DNA from: Bordetella parapertussis
Lineage (GTDB): Bacteria; Pseudomonadota; Gammaproteobacteria; Burkholderiales; Burkholderiaceae_B
Direction of reading: 5' to 3'
NCBI GenBank assembly: GCA_945903445.1
Contig: CAMDNZ010000027.1
Location: 1-42,378, forward strand
DNA length: 42,378 nt
Part shown: positions 1-8,291 of the stretch, piece after piece
How positions within the stretch are numbered: the first letter of the stretch is position 1
Layout of the letters: each line of letters begins with the position of its first letter
Program-made: the position numbers and the translations under genes
The notes under the pieces: model-generated
The model's database searches: none
What the model saw: the letters and a program-made list of their open reading frames with translations, nothing else
What the model was told of the DNA's origin: nothing

Positions 1-81
1 GCCGTGTTCGCTGGCGAGTTTCACGGCCGACCCCATGAGGGCGAACATGAACGAGGCCAACAACATCCATAAAGCCTGCAT
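1..81 (-). CDS. EamA/DMT-family permease, 5' end only
   Basis: The first 27 codons of a minus-strand gene are present, and the rest lies beyond the left edge. They begin with ATG at 81-79 and encode MQALWMLLASFMFALMGSAV followed by KLASEHG. This is a hydrophobic first membrane helix of the kind seen at the start of EamA-domain (drug/metabolite transporter) permeases, where an FALMG-type turn leads into KxASE. Substrate cannot be guessed. It is divergent from htpX with about 170 bp between the starts. The call rests on one helix only, so another membrane protein family is possible. Confidence 0.5.
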   Translation of the reverse strand, partial: MQALWMLLASFMFALMGSAVKLASEHG

Positions 82-253
82 CGGACCGCTTGTAGCCTGA
101 AAGTTATAAGGGAATACCGTTACTATACTCCGGTGCGCATGGCGATAAAAAAAACGGGGCTTAGCCGATCAATCGCCGATCCGCCGGGAACCCGGCGTCT
201 GCGCACCAGTCATATTCACTAGTTATCAGATCCGACAAGGGCTTGCTCCAACC

Positions 254-1135
254 ATGAAACGAATCGTCTTGTTTCTCCTGACCAACTTGGCCGTCATGCT
301 GGTGCTCTCTACGACACTGCGCATTCTCGGGCTGGATCGGCATCTTTATGCCCAGGGCTTCAACGTCACCGGCGTGTTGATGGCATCAGCAGTTATCGGT
401 TTCGGCAGCGCCATTATTTCGCTCTTGATAAGTAAGCCCATGGCCAAATGGAGCACCGGCGCCCGCATCATCGATCCGAACGCGCCCGCTAACCAGAACG
501 AAGCGTGGCTGTTGGACACCGTCCACCAGCTGTCCGATCGTGCCGGCATCGGCCGTCCCGAAGTGGCCATCTACGATGGCGCACCCAATGCTTTTGCCAC
601 CGGTGCGTTCAAGAATTCGTCCTTGGTCGCCGTGTCTACCGGCCTGCTGCAAAGCATGACCGAAGAAGAAGTGGCCGCCGTGCTGGCGCACGAGGTTGCA
701 CACATCGCCAACGGCGACATGGTCACGCTCACACTTATTCAAGGCGTGGTGAACACGTTCGTCGTGTTCTTGGCGCGCGCCGTCGGCTATTTCGTCGATC
801 GCGTCATTCTCAAGAACGAGCGTGGCGTCGGCCTGGGTTATTTCGTCACGGTGATCGCCTGTGAAATTCTATTCGGCATCATCGCGTCGATCATCGTAGC
901 TTGGTTCTCGCGCCAGCGCGAGTATCGCGCCGATGCGGGGGCAGCTTCGTTGATGGGTGCGCGCGAACCCATGATGCGTGCCTTGGCCCGCTTGGGCGGC
1001 GTCGAGCCGGGCGATTTGCCCAAAACCTTTGAAGCATCGGGCATTACTGGTAAAGGCGGTCTGGCAGCATTGTTCGCCACTCACCCGCCGATTCAACAAC
1101 GCATTGCCGCGCTGCAAAATCTGCGAGTGCTGTGA
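254..1135 (+). CDS. htpX: Protease HtpX, membrane zinc metalloprotease
   Basis: A 293-residue M48 peptidase of the inner membrane that degrades misfolded or damaged membrane proteins alongside FtsH. Two N-terminal hydrophobic helices (about residues 4-26 and 38-60) are followed by the catalytic domain, with the zinc motif HEVAH at 146-150 and the third ligand Glu223 in the SRQREYRADA segment. A hydrophobic hairpin lies between them (about 160-218). The NAFATG segment at about 112-117 is also typical. Length matches the family. The gene is convergent with the toxin-like gene at 1148, only 12 bp apart, and no clear terminator was seen between them. Heat-shock control is known for the family, but no sigma-32 promoter was recognised here. 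Confidence 0.95.
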   Translation: MKRIVLFLLTNLAVMLVLSTTLRILGLDRHLYAQGFNVTGVLMASAVIGFGSAIISLLISKPMAKWSTGARIIDPNAPANQNEAWLLDTVHQLSDRAGIGRPEVAIYDGAPNAFATGAFKNSSLVAVSTGLLQSMTEEEVAAVLAHEVAHIANGDMVTLTLIQGVVNTFVVFLARAVGYFVDRVILKNERGVGLGYFVTVIACEILFGIIASIIVAWFSRQREYRADAGAASLMGAREPMMRALARLGGVEPGDLPKTFEASGITGKGGLAALFATHPPIQQRIAALQNLRVL

Positions 1136-1147
1136 CAGCTCGGGCGG

Positions 1148-1966
1148 CTATAGGTCGGCCCCGAACCACACAGGAAGCAGTAATCTCGTAAAATAATGCT
1201 GCGCAGACGTATGTTCGACTTTCAAGCTCGAGCATGTGTCGCGCGGTGTTGCGCGATGTGTTGCCTCGGCGCGATAACCCGAAGTATTCGCGCCTTGGTG
1301 GCACAAGGTGAGCGCTAAACACGCGGGCAGGATAAAACCACTCACGTCTGCATAGGCGAAGTCCAAGGCCGGGTCGTATGCCTGATCATCGGGTACGTAA
1401 TATTGCTCCGAACGCTCTCTTGTCGGTGACCCGGTGAATCCGGGATTGGTCCACGTGTCGACTAGCTCGCCATTTCGATAGTGGCGTGCTCTGAAAACGA
1501 AGGCGCCCGGTAGCACAGCAAGCGTCACTCTGGTCTGCCTTTGTTGATGCACGCCAGCCAAAGCCCTCATATCCGCTCGATCCCGATAGATAAATCCCAA
1601 CGAGCGTCCTAGAAGACGCCAGTCGACGTTCGACGATATGGCGTACACATAAAAGCTCATACCCGGATTGGCGTGGGACATGACGATTGTCTCTTCCTGA
1701 GCCAGCAGACGACTTTCGGTTCCTACGATAAGCGCGCTGCCCTCTGGGTCGCCGGGTGAGTGGGTGGACAGACAGTTCACATTGAGCGCGACCTGCTGCA
1801 AGTTGTCGGTTCGGCCAAGCGAGCGCCATATGCCGCGCTCGAATATTTGGTCCGGGCCGATCGAGGATGCCCAGTACACGAAGTTGCCGCCCTGTTCGAT
1901 GCGATCGTCGTTCGCCCAAACAACCGACTGAAACATACTGAGTACCAATACGAGCAAAATATTCAC
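1148..1966 (-). CDS. Secreted pertussis toxin S1/PltA-like protein with replaced catalytic residues
   Basis: 272 residues, GTG start preceded by AGGAG at good spacing. A signal peptide (1-18, ending VVWA) suggests Sec export. From memory of the families, the mature part aligns with the ADP-ribosyltransferase A-subunits pertussis S1 and typhoid PltA. FVYWASSIGPDQIFERG (29-45) corresponds to S1 VYRYDSRPPEDVF. LGRTDNLQQ (50-58), Cys65 and FILPACLALTLCH (211-223) also match, and Cys65/Cys216 fall where S1 has its C41-C201 disulfide. The catalytic residues differ: the Arg (S1 R9) is Trp32, the STS motif reads VGT (81-83), and the QxE glutamate (S1 E129) is Gln144 in QRQ. It may therefore be a non-enzymatic relative. 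No B-subunit gene is adjacent. A damaged paralogue lies head to head at 2193. The C-terminal 50 residues match nothing I know. Confidence 0.65.
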   Translation of the reverse strand: MNILLVLVLSMFQSVVWANDDRIEQGGNFVYWASSIGPDQIFERGIWRSLGRTDNLQQVALNVNCLSTHSPGDPEGSALIVGTESRLLAQEETIVMSHANPGMSFYVYAISSNVDWRLLGRSLGFIYRDRADMRALAGVHQQRQTRVTLAVLPGAFVFRARHYRNGELVDTWTNPGFTGSPTRERSEQYYVPDDQAYDPALDFAYADVSGFILPACLALTLCHQGANTSGYRAEATHRATPRDTCSSLKVEHTSAQHYFTRLLLPVWFGADL

Positions 1967-2192
1967 GTCATGCTCCTGTCCGAGGTCGGGAGCAAATAGT
2001 CTAGAGGAAACGCGGAACGCGAGACGCGGCTCGCATTATGATGTATTAATTGGTCCGCACCACCCACCCGAACCCGTCAAAGCTGCGGCAATCATGCGTG
2101 GCAGACTAATTTAGACCAAGCAAGCTCCGATTTCTGCGCACTTTGCCACGCGACTAGACTGCCTGCCGGTCTACTAAAAGAGGAAGCGCGAA
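1967..2192. other. Divergent intergenic region between the two S1-like copies
   Basis: 226 bp separate the start of the intact S1-like gene (leftward) from the start of its damaged paralogue (rightward). Both leaders end in good ribosome binding sites (AGGAG before 1966; AGAGGA at 2179-2184 before 2193). The stretch is AT-richer than the neighbouring core genes. I could not assign a reliable sigma-70 promoter or a named operator. Confidence 0.4.
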
Positions 2193-2723
2193 ATGAGCGT
2201 TGTCCTTATCCTGCCACTGGTTTTTTTTATCTTCCACGACCATATGGGAGAATGAGAATCGTTGCGTTGAAAGCGAAGGCAAGTTCGTGTACTGGGCCTT
2301 CCCTATCGGATCAGATCAGATATTTAGGCGAGGAAACTGGTATCCCTCTGGTACTCGCTGGCGATGAACTACCTCGGTCGTCAAGACATGGAGAGCCTGA
2401 GTCGCGTACATCGGGGCAGAAACACCCGCATCACACACGCTGCAGTGCTCGGGCACTACTTTTTTCGAGTCCGGGAGTATCTCGATGGCAATCTCATGGC
2501 AACGACGCGAAATCCGGGATTTGCGGGAACGCCTGGAAGAGCGTTTATGCACCTTCCTTACGTGCCCGACGACCGGGGGTACGATCCCCAATTGGATTTT
2601 GCCTATGCCAACGTCGGTCATTTCATCCTACACGCTTGTCTGGCGGCAGCCCTGTTCCAGAACAACCCGCAGCACTTCTTCAGCACGGTAATGGCGACGC
2701 CCGCCGCGTGCATGTCCCAACGA
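2193..2723 (+). pseudogene. Decayed second copy of the S1/PltA-like gene
   Basis: The pieces of this copy parallel the intact protein but lie in two frames. A signal-peptide start (ATG 2193, MSVVLILPLVFF) is in one frame. GKFVYWAFPIGSDQIFRRG (2278-2334) is in the next. From about 2335 the first frame resumes with YSLAMNYLGRQDM, NPGFAGTP, YVPDDRGYDPQLDFAYANV and FILHACLAA, matching residues about 121-219 of the intact copy. The first shift falls on a T8 run (2221-2228): one T fewer would give a continuous reading through WENENRC, matching WANDDRI. About 70 codons, including the region of the STS motif, are missing at the junction near 2335-2358. Trp again replaces the catalytic Arg, and the QxE site reads GRN. 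The reading frame stays open beyond 2723 but without recognisable similarity. Confidence 0.7.
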
Positions 2724-2805
2724 GACATTCGATGGTATGCATGTACGAGCCTACCTCGCGCAATTGATGCCACCTGTTCTGTTCAGCACCGCAGACTGAG
2801 TCAGC

Positions 2806-2829
2806 GTGGACGACTGTCAAGTCGTCCAC
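2806..2829. repeat. Perfect 10-bp inverted repeat, possible terminator
   Basis: GTGGACGACT (2806-2815) and AGTCGTCCAC (2820-2829) pair perfectly around a GTCA loop, just after the S1-like pseudogene and before the Bug receptor gene. A short T-rich run (GTTGTTTTCC) follows about 10 bases later, so this is at best a weak intrinsic terminator. It could equally be a protein-binding palindrome. Confidence 0.5.
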
Positions 2830-2956
2830 CGTCGATCGTTGTTTTCCTCTCAAGACACATCACGCTTTCGCTAGATCGAACCCTCGGTTTTGAATTGAAA
2901 AATGGTCAGCGTCTCCGTCCCGCGCCACACTGGCCGAAAAAACCGAGGAGACAAAC

Positions 2957-3961
2957 ATGCCGAATTGCACAAAACGCCCATTGGCCGTGCGGGCCCGAGC
3001 CGTACTTGCATTGATTGCCGCTGGACTTGCCGGTCTGCCCCCCTTGCCTGCATTGGCCAGCGAGCCGTATCCGACACGGCCTATCACCCTGACGATTCCC
3101 TACCCGCCCGGGGGCAGCGCCGACTTGCTAGCACGCCCCTTGGCAGCGGAGCTTCAAAAAGAACTGGGCCAGACGGTCGTGATCGACTACAAACCCGGTG
3201 CGGGCGGCACCATCGCCACGGGCCAATTGGCCCGCGCCAAGCCCGATGGATATTCGCTGCTCATGGTGCTGGCGGCCCACTCGATCAATCCCAGCCTGTA
3301 TTCCGACTTGCCTTACAACACGGCAAAAGACTTCATGCCGGTCTCTTTGGTCGCCAATCTGCCGATGCTGGCTGTAGCACCCAAAGACGCCCCATTCGAT
3401 TCGATGAAAGAACTGGTCGACTACGCCAAACAAAACCCGGGCAAGGTGTCGTATGCCTCGGCCGGTAACGGCAACACGAGTCATCTCGCAGTCGAGCAAT
3501 TCAAACGGGCAACCGGCACCGACATCTTGCACGTGCCTTATAAGGGCAGCGGCCCGGCGGTAGTGGCGATGTTAAGCAATGAAGTGGATTTGATGTTCGA
3601 CAGCATTTCGACTTCGTTACCGCAGGTCAAAGCCGGCAAACTGAAGGCGCTGGCCGTGACCGGCGATCGACGGGCGGCCGTCTTACCCGATGTCCCGACG
3701 GTACGCGAAACAGGTATTGCCGACTACACCGTCAATGGCTGGTACGGCATCATCGCCCCGACAGGCACCCCGCCCGATATCGTCAACAGTCTGAGCGAGA
3801 AGATCGCTGCGGTCGTCAAACGGCCCGCTTTTCAAAAGCAGCTCTCGGATAACGGCTATACGCTGGAAGGCACGACGCCCGCGGCCTTCGGCGCCCACAT
3901 CGAACGCGAGACGACACGCTGGGCAAAAGTCGTCAAAGACGCAGGCGTCAAAATGCAATGA
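2957..3961 (+). CDS. Bug-family (TctC-like) periplasmic solute-binding receptor
   Basis: 334 residues, ATG preceded by GAGGAG. A signal peptide (about 1-34, ending ALAS) is followed by YPTRPITLTIPYPPGGSADL, the classic start of Bug/TctC receptors, where the PPGG loop helps bind carboxylate ligands. The phrase PDGYSLLMV (about 96-104) and the VAMLSNEVDLMFDSI segment (about 204-218) are also typical. Such proteins capture small carboxylates in the periplasm for tripartite tricarboxylate transporters. No membrane partner (tctA/tctB) is nearby, so it is an orphan receptor, as most Bug genes in Bordetella and relatives are. Ligand unknown. Convergent with the next gene, 21 bp apart. Confidence 0.93.
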   Translation: MPNCTKRPLAVRARAVLALIAAGLAGLPPLPALASEPYPTRPITLTIPYPPGGSADLLARPLAAELQKELGQTVVIDYKPGAGGTIATGQLARAKPDGYSLLMVLAAHSINPSLYSDLPYNTAKDFMPVSLVANLPMLAVAPKDAPFDSMKELVDYAKQNPGKVSYASAGNGNTSHLAVEQFKRATGTDILHVPYKGSGPAVVAMLSNEVDLMFDSISTSLPQVKAGKLKALAVTGDRRAAVLPDVPTVRETGIADYTVNGWYGIIAPTGTPPDIVNSLSEKIAAVVKRPAFQKQLSDNGYTLEGTTPAAFGAHIERETTRWAKVVKDAGVKMQ

Positions 3962-3982
3962 AAGGGCGTTAAGCGTCGTAGA

Positions 3983-4774
3983 TCAGGCCAAATAGCGCGC
4001 AAACCAGGCCGTCAGACGCGACCAACCGTCCTTGGCGTCCACGGCGCGATAGCTCGCTCGGTAGTCGGCATAAAACGCATGATCGGCCTGTGGATAGACC
4101 ACGATGTCCGAGGTCTGTGCCTGCGCATTGCCTGCCGCCAGCGCGGCACGCATGCGCTCGACATCCTCTTGGGGAATACTTTTATCCAAGGCACCATACA
4201 GTCCTAAAACCGGGGCCTTAAGGCGACCCGCCACATCCACCGGATTGCGTTTGATCAACGGGCCATGACCGGACGTCAGGCGACCATACCAGGCCACACC
4301 GGCTCTGACGCTGGGGTTGTGCTCGGCATACATCCAGGTCAAGCGTCCTCCCCAGCAAAACCCCGTCACCCCCACACGGGTCACGTCGCCGCCCTGCTTG
4401 CCCGCCCAGGCCACGCAGGCGTCCAGATCGGCGTGTACCTGCTCGTCCGGCACTTTGCTCACGATATCCGCCACCAAGACGGCAATGTCGGTGTAGCGCG
4501 ACGCATCGCCCTGACGCTCGTACAGGTTGGCGGCCACGGCGAAATAGCCCAGCTTGGCCACTCGGCGAACCACATCGCGTATGTGCTCGTGCAAACCGAA
4601 AATTTCTTGCACCACCAAAACGATAGGCGGGTTTTCCGCCCCTTCCGGCCGGGCGAAGTACGCATCAATCTCGCCCGCTTTCGTCGGCAGTCGGAAATCG
4701 CCCTGCACCAAGCCGTCGGCGCCGGTGTGCAGCGTAGTAGATGCCTGATGGCCCGTCGCGGAAGAAAACGCCAT
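3983..4774 (-). CDS. Dienelactone hydrolase family protein
   Basis: 263-residue alpha/beta hydrolase. The nucleophile elbow reads GFCWGG (about 141-146), so the nucleophile is Cys as in carboxymethylenebutenolidase. The acid is probably the Asp in YGALDKSIP (about 197) and the base the His in PQADHAFYADYR (about 231). VQEIFGLHEHIRDV (about 55-68) is the family's conserved early block. Dienelactone hydrolase opens the lactone ring in chlorocatechol breakdown, but many chromosomal members act on other esters, and no catabolic genes stand beside this one. It lies 36 bp downstream of polA on the same strand. Substrate unassigned. Confidence 0.85.
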   Translation of the reverse strand: MAFSSATGHQASTTLHTGADGLVQGDFRLPTKAGEIDAYFARPEGAENPPIVLVVQEIFGLHEHIRDVVRRVAKLGYFAVAANLYERQGDASRYTDIAVLVADIVSKVPDEQVHADLDACVAWAGKQGGDVTRVGVTGFCWGGRLTWMYAEHNPSVRAGVAWYGRLTSGHGPLIKRNPVDVAGRLKAPVLGLYGALDKSIPQEDVERMRAALAAGNAQAQTSDIVVYPQADHAFYADYRASYRAVDAKDGWSRLTAWFARYLA

Positions 4775-4810
4775 GTCCTATCTCCAGTCTAAAGGTCAGT
4801 GTGCCAACAA

Positions 4811-7531
4811 TCAGTGAGCCTGTTCCCAATTTTTACCTACGCCCACCTCCGCCACCAAAGGCACGCGCAATTCTGCTACTGCGCACATCAAGGCAGGCAA
4901 GCGCTCACGCACGAGTGCCAGCTCGTCGTCGGGCACTTCCAACACCAATTCGTCGTGTACCTGCATGATCAGCTTCGACTGCAATCGATCGCGCTCTAAC
5001 CAGCGCTGTACATCCACCATTGCCAGCTTGATCAGATCGGCGGCCGTGCCCTGCATAGGCGCATTGATGGCGGCCCGCTCGGCACCTGCCCGACGCGGTC
5101 CCGATCCACCCTTGATTTCGGGCAACCACAATTTACGCCCGAATACGGTTTCGACGTATCCCTGTTCACGTGCCCGCACGCGCGTATCGGCCATGTATTG
5201 AGCCACTCCAGGGTAACGGGTGAAATAGCGGTCGATATAGGCTTGAGCCGCGTCCCGGGTAATGCCTAAATTGGCGGCCAGGCCGAACACGCCCATACCG
5301 TAGATCAAGCCGAAATTGATGGCCTTGGCAGCGCGACGCTGTTCGGGCGCGACCGACTCGATCGGCACGCCAAACACCTCGGCCGCCGTCGCACGGTGGA
5401 TGTCCTCGCCCGCAGCGAACGCTCGCTGCAAATTGGCATCGTCTGCCACATGCGCCATGATGCGCAGCTCGATTTGGGAATAGTCGGCCGACACGATCAC
5501 GCCCGACTCCGGGACGAATGCCTCACGCACTCGGCGACCCGCCGCCGTACGCACCGGAATATTCTGCAAATTAGGATCGCTGGAGGCCAGCCGACCGGTG
5601 ATGACTGCCGCCTGCGCATAGTGCGTATGTACCCTGCCCGTGCGCGCATCGATCATGCGCGGCAACTTGTCGGTGTACGTGGATTTCAACTTGGACAGCC
5701 CGCGGTACTCCAGCAAAGCCTTCGGTAGCGGGTAGTCTTCAGCCAGTTTGGTCAGCACCTCTTCGTCGGTAGACGGTGCGCCACCGGCTGTCTTGCGCAC
5801 GATGGGCAGACCCATCTGCCCGAACAGGATCTCACCCAGTTGCTTGGGTGAGTTCAGGTTGAACGGCTGGCCCGCCAATTCAAACGCACGTTGCTCCAGA
5901 CTCAGCATTTCATGACCCAGTGCCTGACTTTGCGCGACCAACTGCGCGGCATCGACTCGAACGCCGTTGCGTTCGATACGCATCAACACCTCGGAGACAT
6001 CCAGCTCGATGCGATAGATGCGCTCCAAACCTTCGCTTTGAGCGACCTGGGGACGCAACACGCGATGCAATTGCAGTGTGAAGTCGGCATCCTCGCAGGC
6101 ATAAAAACCGGCGCGCTCGATATCGACTTCGTCGAAACCGATCTGGGATGCACCCTTGCCACACAAGGACTCGTAGGTCACGCCCTGGCGGCCCAGATAA
6201 CGCGACGCCAAATCGGTCAGCCCGACGCCCTTATGCGACTCCAGCACGTACGCTTGCAGCATGGTGTCTTCCGCAACACCGCCCAAAACAATGCCTTCGT
6301 TGGCAAACACGTGAGTATCGTACTTGGCGTGATGCAAGAGCTTCGGTGCGTCGGCATTTTCCAGCCAAGGCTTCAGACGCGCCAGCACCTCGTCCTTGGG
6401 CAGTTGTTCGACCTCGCCCGGGCCACGATGAGCCAAGGGGATATAACACGCCTGCCCCGGCTCGACCGCCATCGAAATACCGACTAGCCGTGCCTGCATC
6501 TCCGACAAGGATGTGGTCTCGGTATCCAGTGCGACCAACGTCGCACCCTCCAGGCGTTTCACCCAGGCGTCGAAAGCCGTCCAGTCGGTCACGACGGTGT
6601 AATCGGTGGTTTCGGGTGCCTTCGGAATCGCGGCCGCTTCGACTCGCCCGTCCTGAGCTGGAATACGAGCGTCGTCGCCCGTAATCTCGCGCAACCACGA
6701 GCGGAAACCATAGTTGTCGTACAGCTCGACCAACACCGCTTCGTCCAAAGGACGCGGGACAAGATCGGCCAGGCTATCGACACGACCGGTCAGGTCGCAA
6801 TCGCACTTCACTGTCAGCAACTGACGCGTCAGACCGAACTCGGCAATGGCGGTGCGCAAATGAGTTCCTGCAACCCCCTTGATCGAATCGGCCGCTGCGA
6901 CCAGAGCGTCGATCGAACCGAATTCGGTCAGCCACTTGACCGCCGTCTTCGGACCCACTTTTTGCACGCCCGGCACGTTGTCCACCGTATCACCCACCAG
7001 CATCAGGTAATCGACGATACGCTCGGGCGGAATACCGAATTTTGCCAATACGCCCGGTGGATCCAGGCGCTCGGACGTCATGGTGTTGACCAGGGTGACG
7101 TGCGAATTGACCAACTGCGCCAAATCCTTGTCCCCGGTTGACACAATCGTGTGAACATCGTGTTCGCGAGCCCGGCATGCCAGGGTGCCGATCACATCGT
7201 CGGCTTCGACCCCGTCGATACACAATACTGGCCAACCGAGCGCTCGCACGGCGCGATGAATGGGTTCGATCTGAGCAGCCAGATCTTCCGGCATAGGAGG
7301 ACGATGCGATTTGTAATCGGCATAGAGGTGGTCGCGGAATGTCGACCCTTTTGCATCGAAGATGCAGGCTGCATAATGTGCTTTATGATCGGCAACGAGC
7401 TTTCGCAACATGTTGACGACACCATAAAGCGCGCCAGTGGGTTCGCCCTTGGCATTGCGCAGGTCTGGCATTGCATGAAAAGCGCGATACAGGTAGCTCG
7501 ACCCGTCAACGAGTAATAAGGTTTTTGTCAT
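4811..7531 (-). CDS. polA: DNA polymerase I
   Basis: 906 residues with all three domains. The 5' nuclease / flap endonuclease occupies about 1-290, beginning TLLLVDGSSYLYRAFHAMP. The 3'-5' proofreading exonuclease occupies about 310-490; its metal-binding DTE triplet in VALDTETTSL is intact, so proofreading is likely active. The polymerase domain follows, with motif A DYSQIELRIMAH, motif B RRAAKAINFGLIYG and motif C VHDEL (858-862). It fills gaps in excision repair and removes RNA primers from Okazaki fragments. The ATG (7531-7529) overlaps the start codon of the divergent LOG-family gene by two bases, so the polA promoter must lie inside that gene. No strong Shine-Dalgarno is seen for polA. 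Confidence 0.97.
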   Translation of the reverse strand: MTKTLLLVDGSSYLYRAFHAMPDLRNAKGEPTGALYGVVNMLRKLVADHKAHYAACIFDAKGSTFRDHLYADYKSHRPPMPEDLAAQIEPIHRAVRALGWPVLCIDGVEADDVIGTLACRAREHDVHTIVSTGDKDLAQLVNSHVTLVNTMTSERLDPPGVLAKFGIPPERIVDYLMLVGDTVDNVPGVQKVGPKTAVKWLTEFGSIDALVAAADSIKGVAGTHLRTAIAEFGLTRQLLTVKCDCDLTGRVDSLADLVPRPLDEAVLVELYDNYGFRSWLREITGDDARIPAQDGRVEAAAIPKAPETTDYTVVTDWTAFDAWVKRLEGATLVALDTETTSLSEMQARLVGISMAVEPGQACYIPLAHRGPGEVEQLPKDEVLARLKPWLENADAPKLLHHAKYDTHVFANEGIVLGGVAEDTMLQAYVLESHKGVGLTDLASRYLGRQGVTYESLCGKGASQIGFDEVDIERAGFYACEDADFTLQLHRVLRPQVAQSEGLERIYRIELDVSEVLMRIERNGVRVDAAQLVAQSQALGHEMLSLEQRAFELAGQPFNLNSPKQLGEILFGQMGLPIVRKTAGGAPSTDEEVLTKLAEDYPLPKALLEYRGLSKLKSTYTDKLPRMIDARTGRVHTHYAQAAVITGRLASSDPNLQNIPVRTAAGRRVREAFVPESGVIVSADYSQIELRIMAHVADDANLQRAFAAGEDIHRATAAEVFGVPIESVAPEQRRAAKAINFGLIYGMGVFGLAANLGITRDAAQAYIDRYFTRYPGVAQYMADTRVRAREQGYVETVFGRKLWLPEIKGGSGPRRAGAERAAINAPMQGTAADLIKLAMVDVQRWLERDRLQSKLIMQVHDELVLEVPDDELALVRERLPALMCAVAELRVPLVAEVGVGKNWEQAH

Positions 7532-8210
7532 GGTAATTAAAGCAGTGAGCGATACGCCCGCCGGTGATCAGATACCGGTGATTATGTCAGAGATGCAGGT
7601 GGCCGCCGACACGCTGGCCCATATCGGTCCCGCAGTCGCCATATTCGGCAGCGCGCGCACCCCCCGCGACAATCCCATGTACCACCGTTGCGAAGAGATC
7701 GCGGCCGCCTTGGCCCGCGCCGGTTTCGCGGTCATTGCCGGTGGTGGTCCGGGCATGATGGAAGCCGCCAACAAAGGGGCTTTCGAAGCAAGTGGCACCA
7801 GCGTCGGCTTGAACATCATGCTGCCGCAAGAGGCCGCCAACAACGAATACCAGTCGGTCAGTCTGTCGTTCCAATTCTTTTATTCGCGCAAGGCCACGTT
7901 CTTCATGCATAGCTTAGCCTACATCGCGCTACCCGGCGGGTTCGGCACCCTGGACGAATTGTTCGAAGCCTTGACGTTGATTCAAACCGGCAAAGTACCC
8001 CCGGCACCCGTTATTCTGGTAGGTAGAAGCTTCTGGGGCGGTTTGATCGATTGGTTGCGCGACGAGGTTCAACGCAATCGCATGATCGGCGAACACGATC
8101 TCAATCTGTTCGTGGTCGAGGACGACACGCAGTCGGTGGTGCAGGCAGTGCTCGAACATCACGAAAAAGCGACATCGGCCACTCGCCTGGAACCCACCAT
8201 GCCCGCGTGA
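7530..8210 (+). CDS. LOG-family protein (TIGR00730 type)
   Basis: 226-residue Rossmann-fold protein. It carries AIFGSARTP (about 38-46), the nucleotide-binding GGGPGMMEAAN (about 71-81), and the LOG signature PGGFGTLDELFE (about 137-148), whose Arg/Glu-type site cleaves nucleoside 5'-monophosphates. Families of this type act as cytokinin riboside 5'-monophosphate phosphoribohydrolases or general nucleotide nucleosidases. The biological role here is not shown. ATG 7530 has TAAGG eight bases upstream, inside polA; ATG 7584 is a possible alternative start that would free room for a polA leader. A bidirectional terminator follows at 8248. Confidence 0.88.
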   Translation: MVIKAVSDTPAGDQIPVIMSEMQVAADTLAHIGPAVAIFGSARTPRDNPMYHRCEEIAAALARAGFAVIAGGGPGMMEAANKGAFEASGTSVGLNIMLPQEAANNEYQSVSLSFQFFYSRKATFFMHSLAYIALPGGFGTLDELFEALTLIQTGKVPPAPVILVGRSFWGGLIDWLRDEVQRNRMIGEHDLNLFVVEDDTQSVVQAVLEHHEKATSATRLEPTMPA

Positions 8211-8247
8211 GGCATACGCCGCGGACATCTGTCGGCTCGGTCAATAA

Positions 8248-8273
8248 AAAACACCCGCTGTAGCGGGTGTTTT
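8248..8273. terminator. Bidirectional intrinsic terminator
   Basis: AACACCCGCT (8250-8259) pairs with AGCGGGTGTT (8262-8271). A-run on the left and T-run on the right let it work in both directions. It sits between the converging LOG-family gene and typA, serving both. Confidence 0.85.
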
Positions 8274-8291
8274 GGTCGGTGACCGGATCGA

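Noticed and set aside
100..130. TATACT at 124-129 as the htpX promoter
   Set aside because: No acceptable -35 box at 16-18 bp and no sigma-32 pattern, so not reported as a promoter.
2252..2767. 171-codon plus-strand frame over the S1-like pseudogene
   Set aside because: It is a third frame; the similarity to the intact copy lies in the other two frames.
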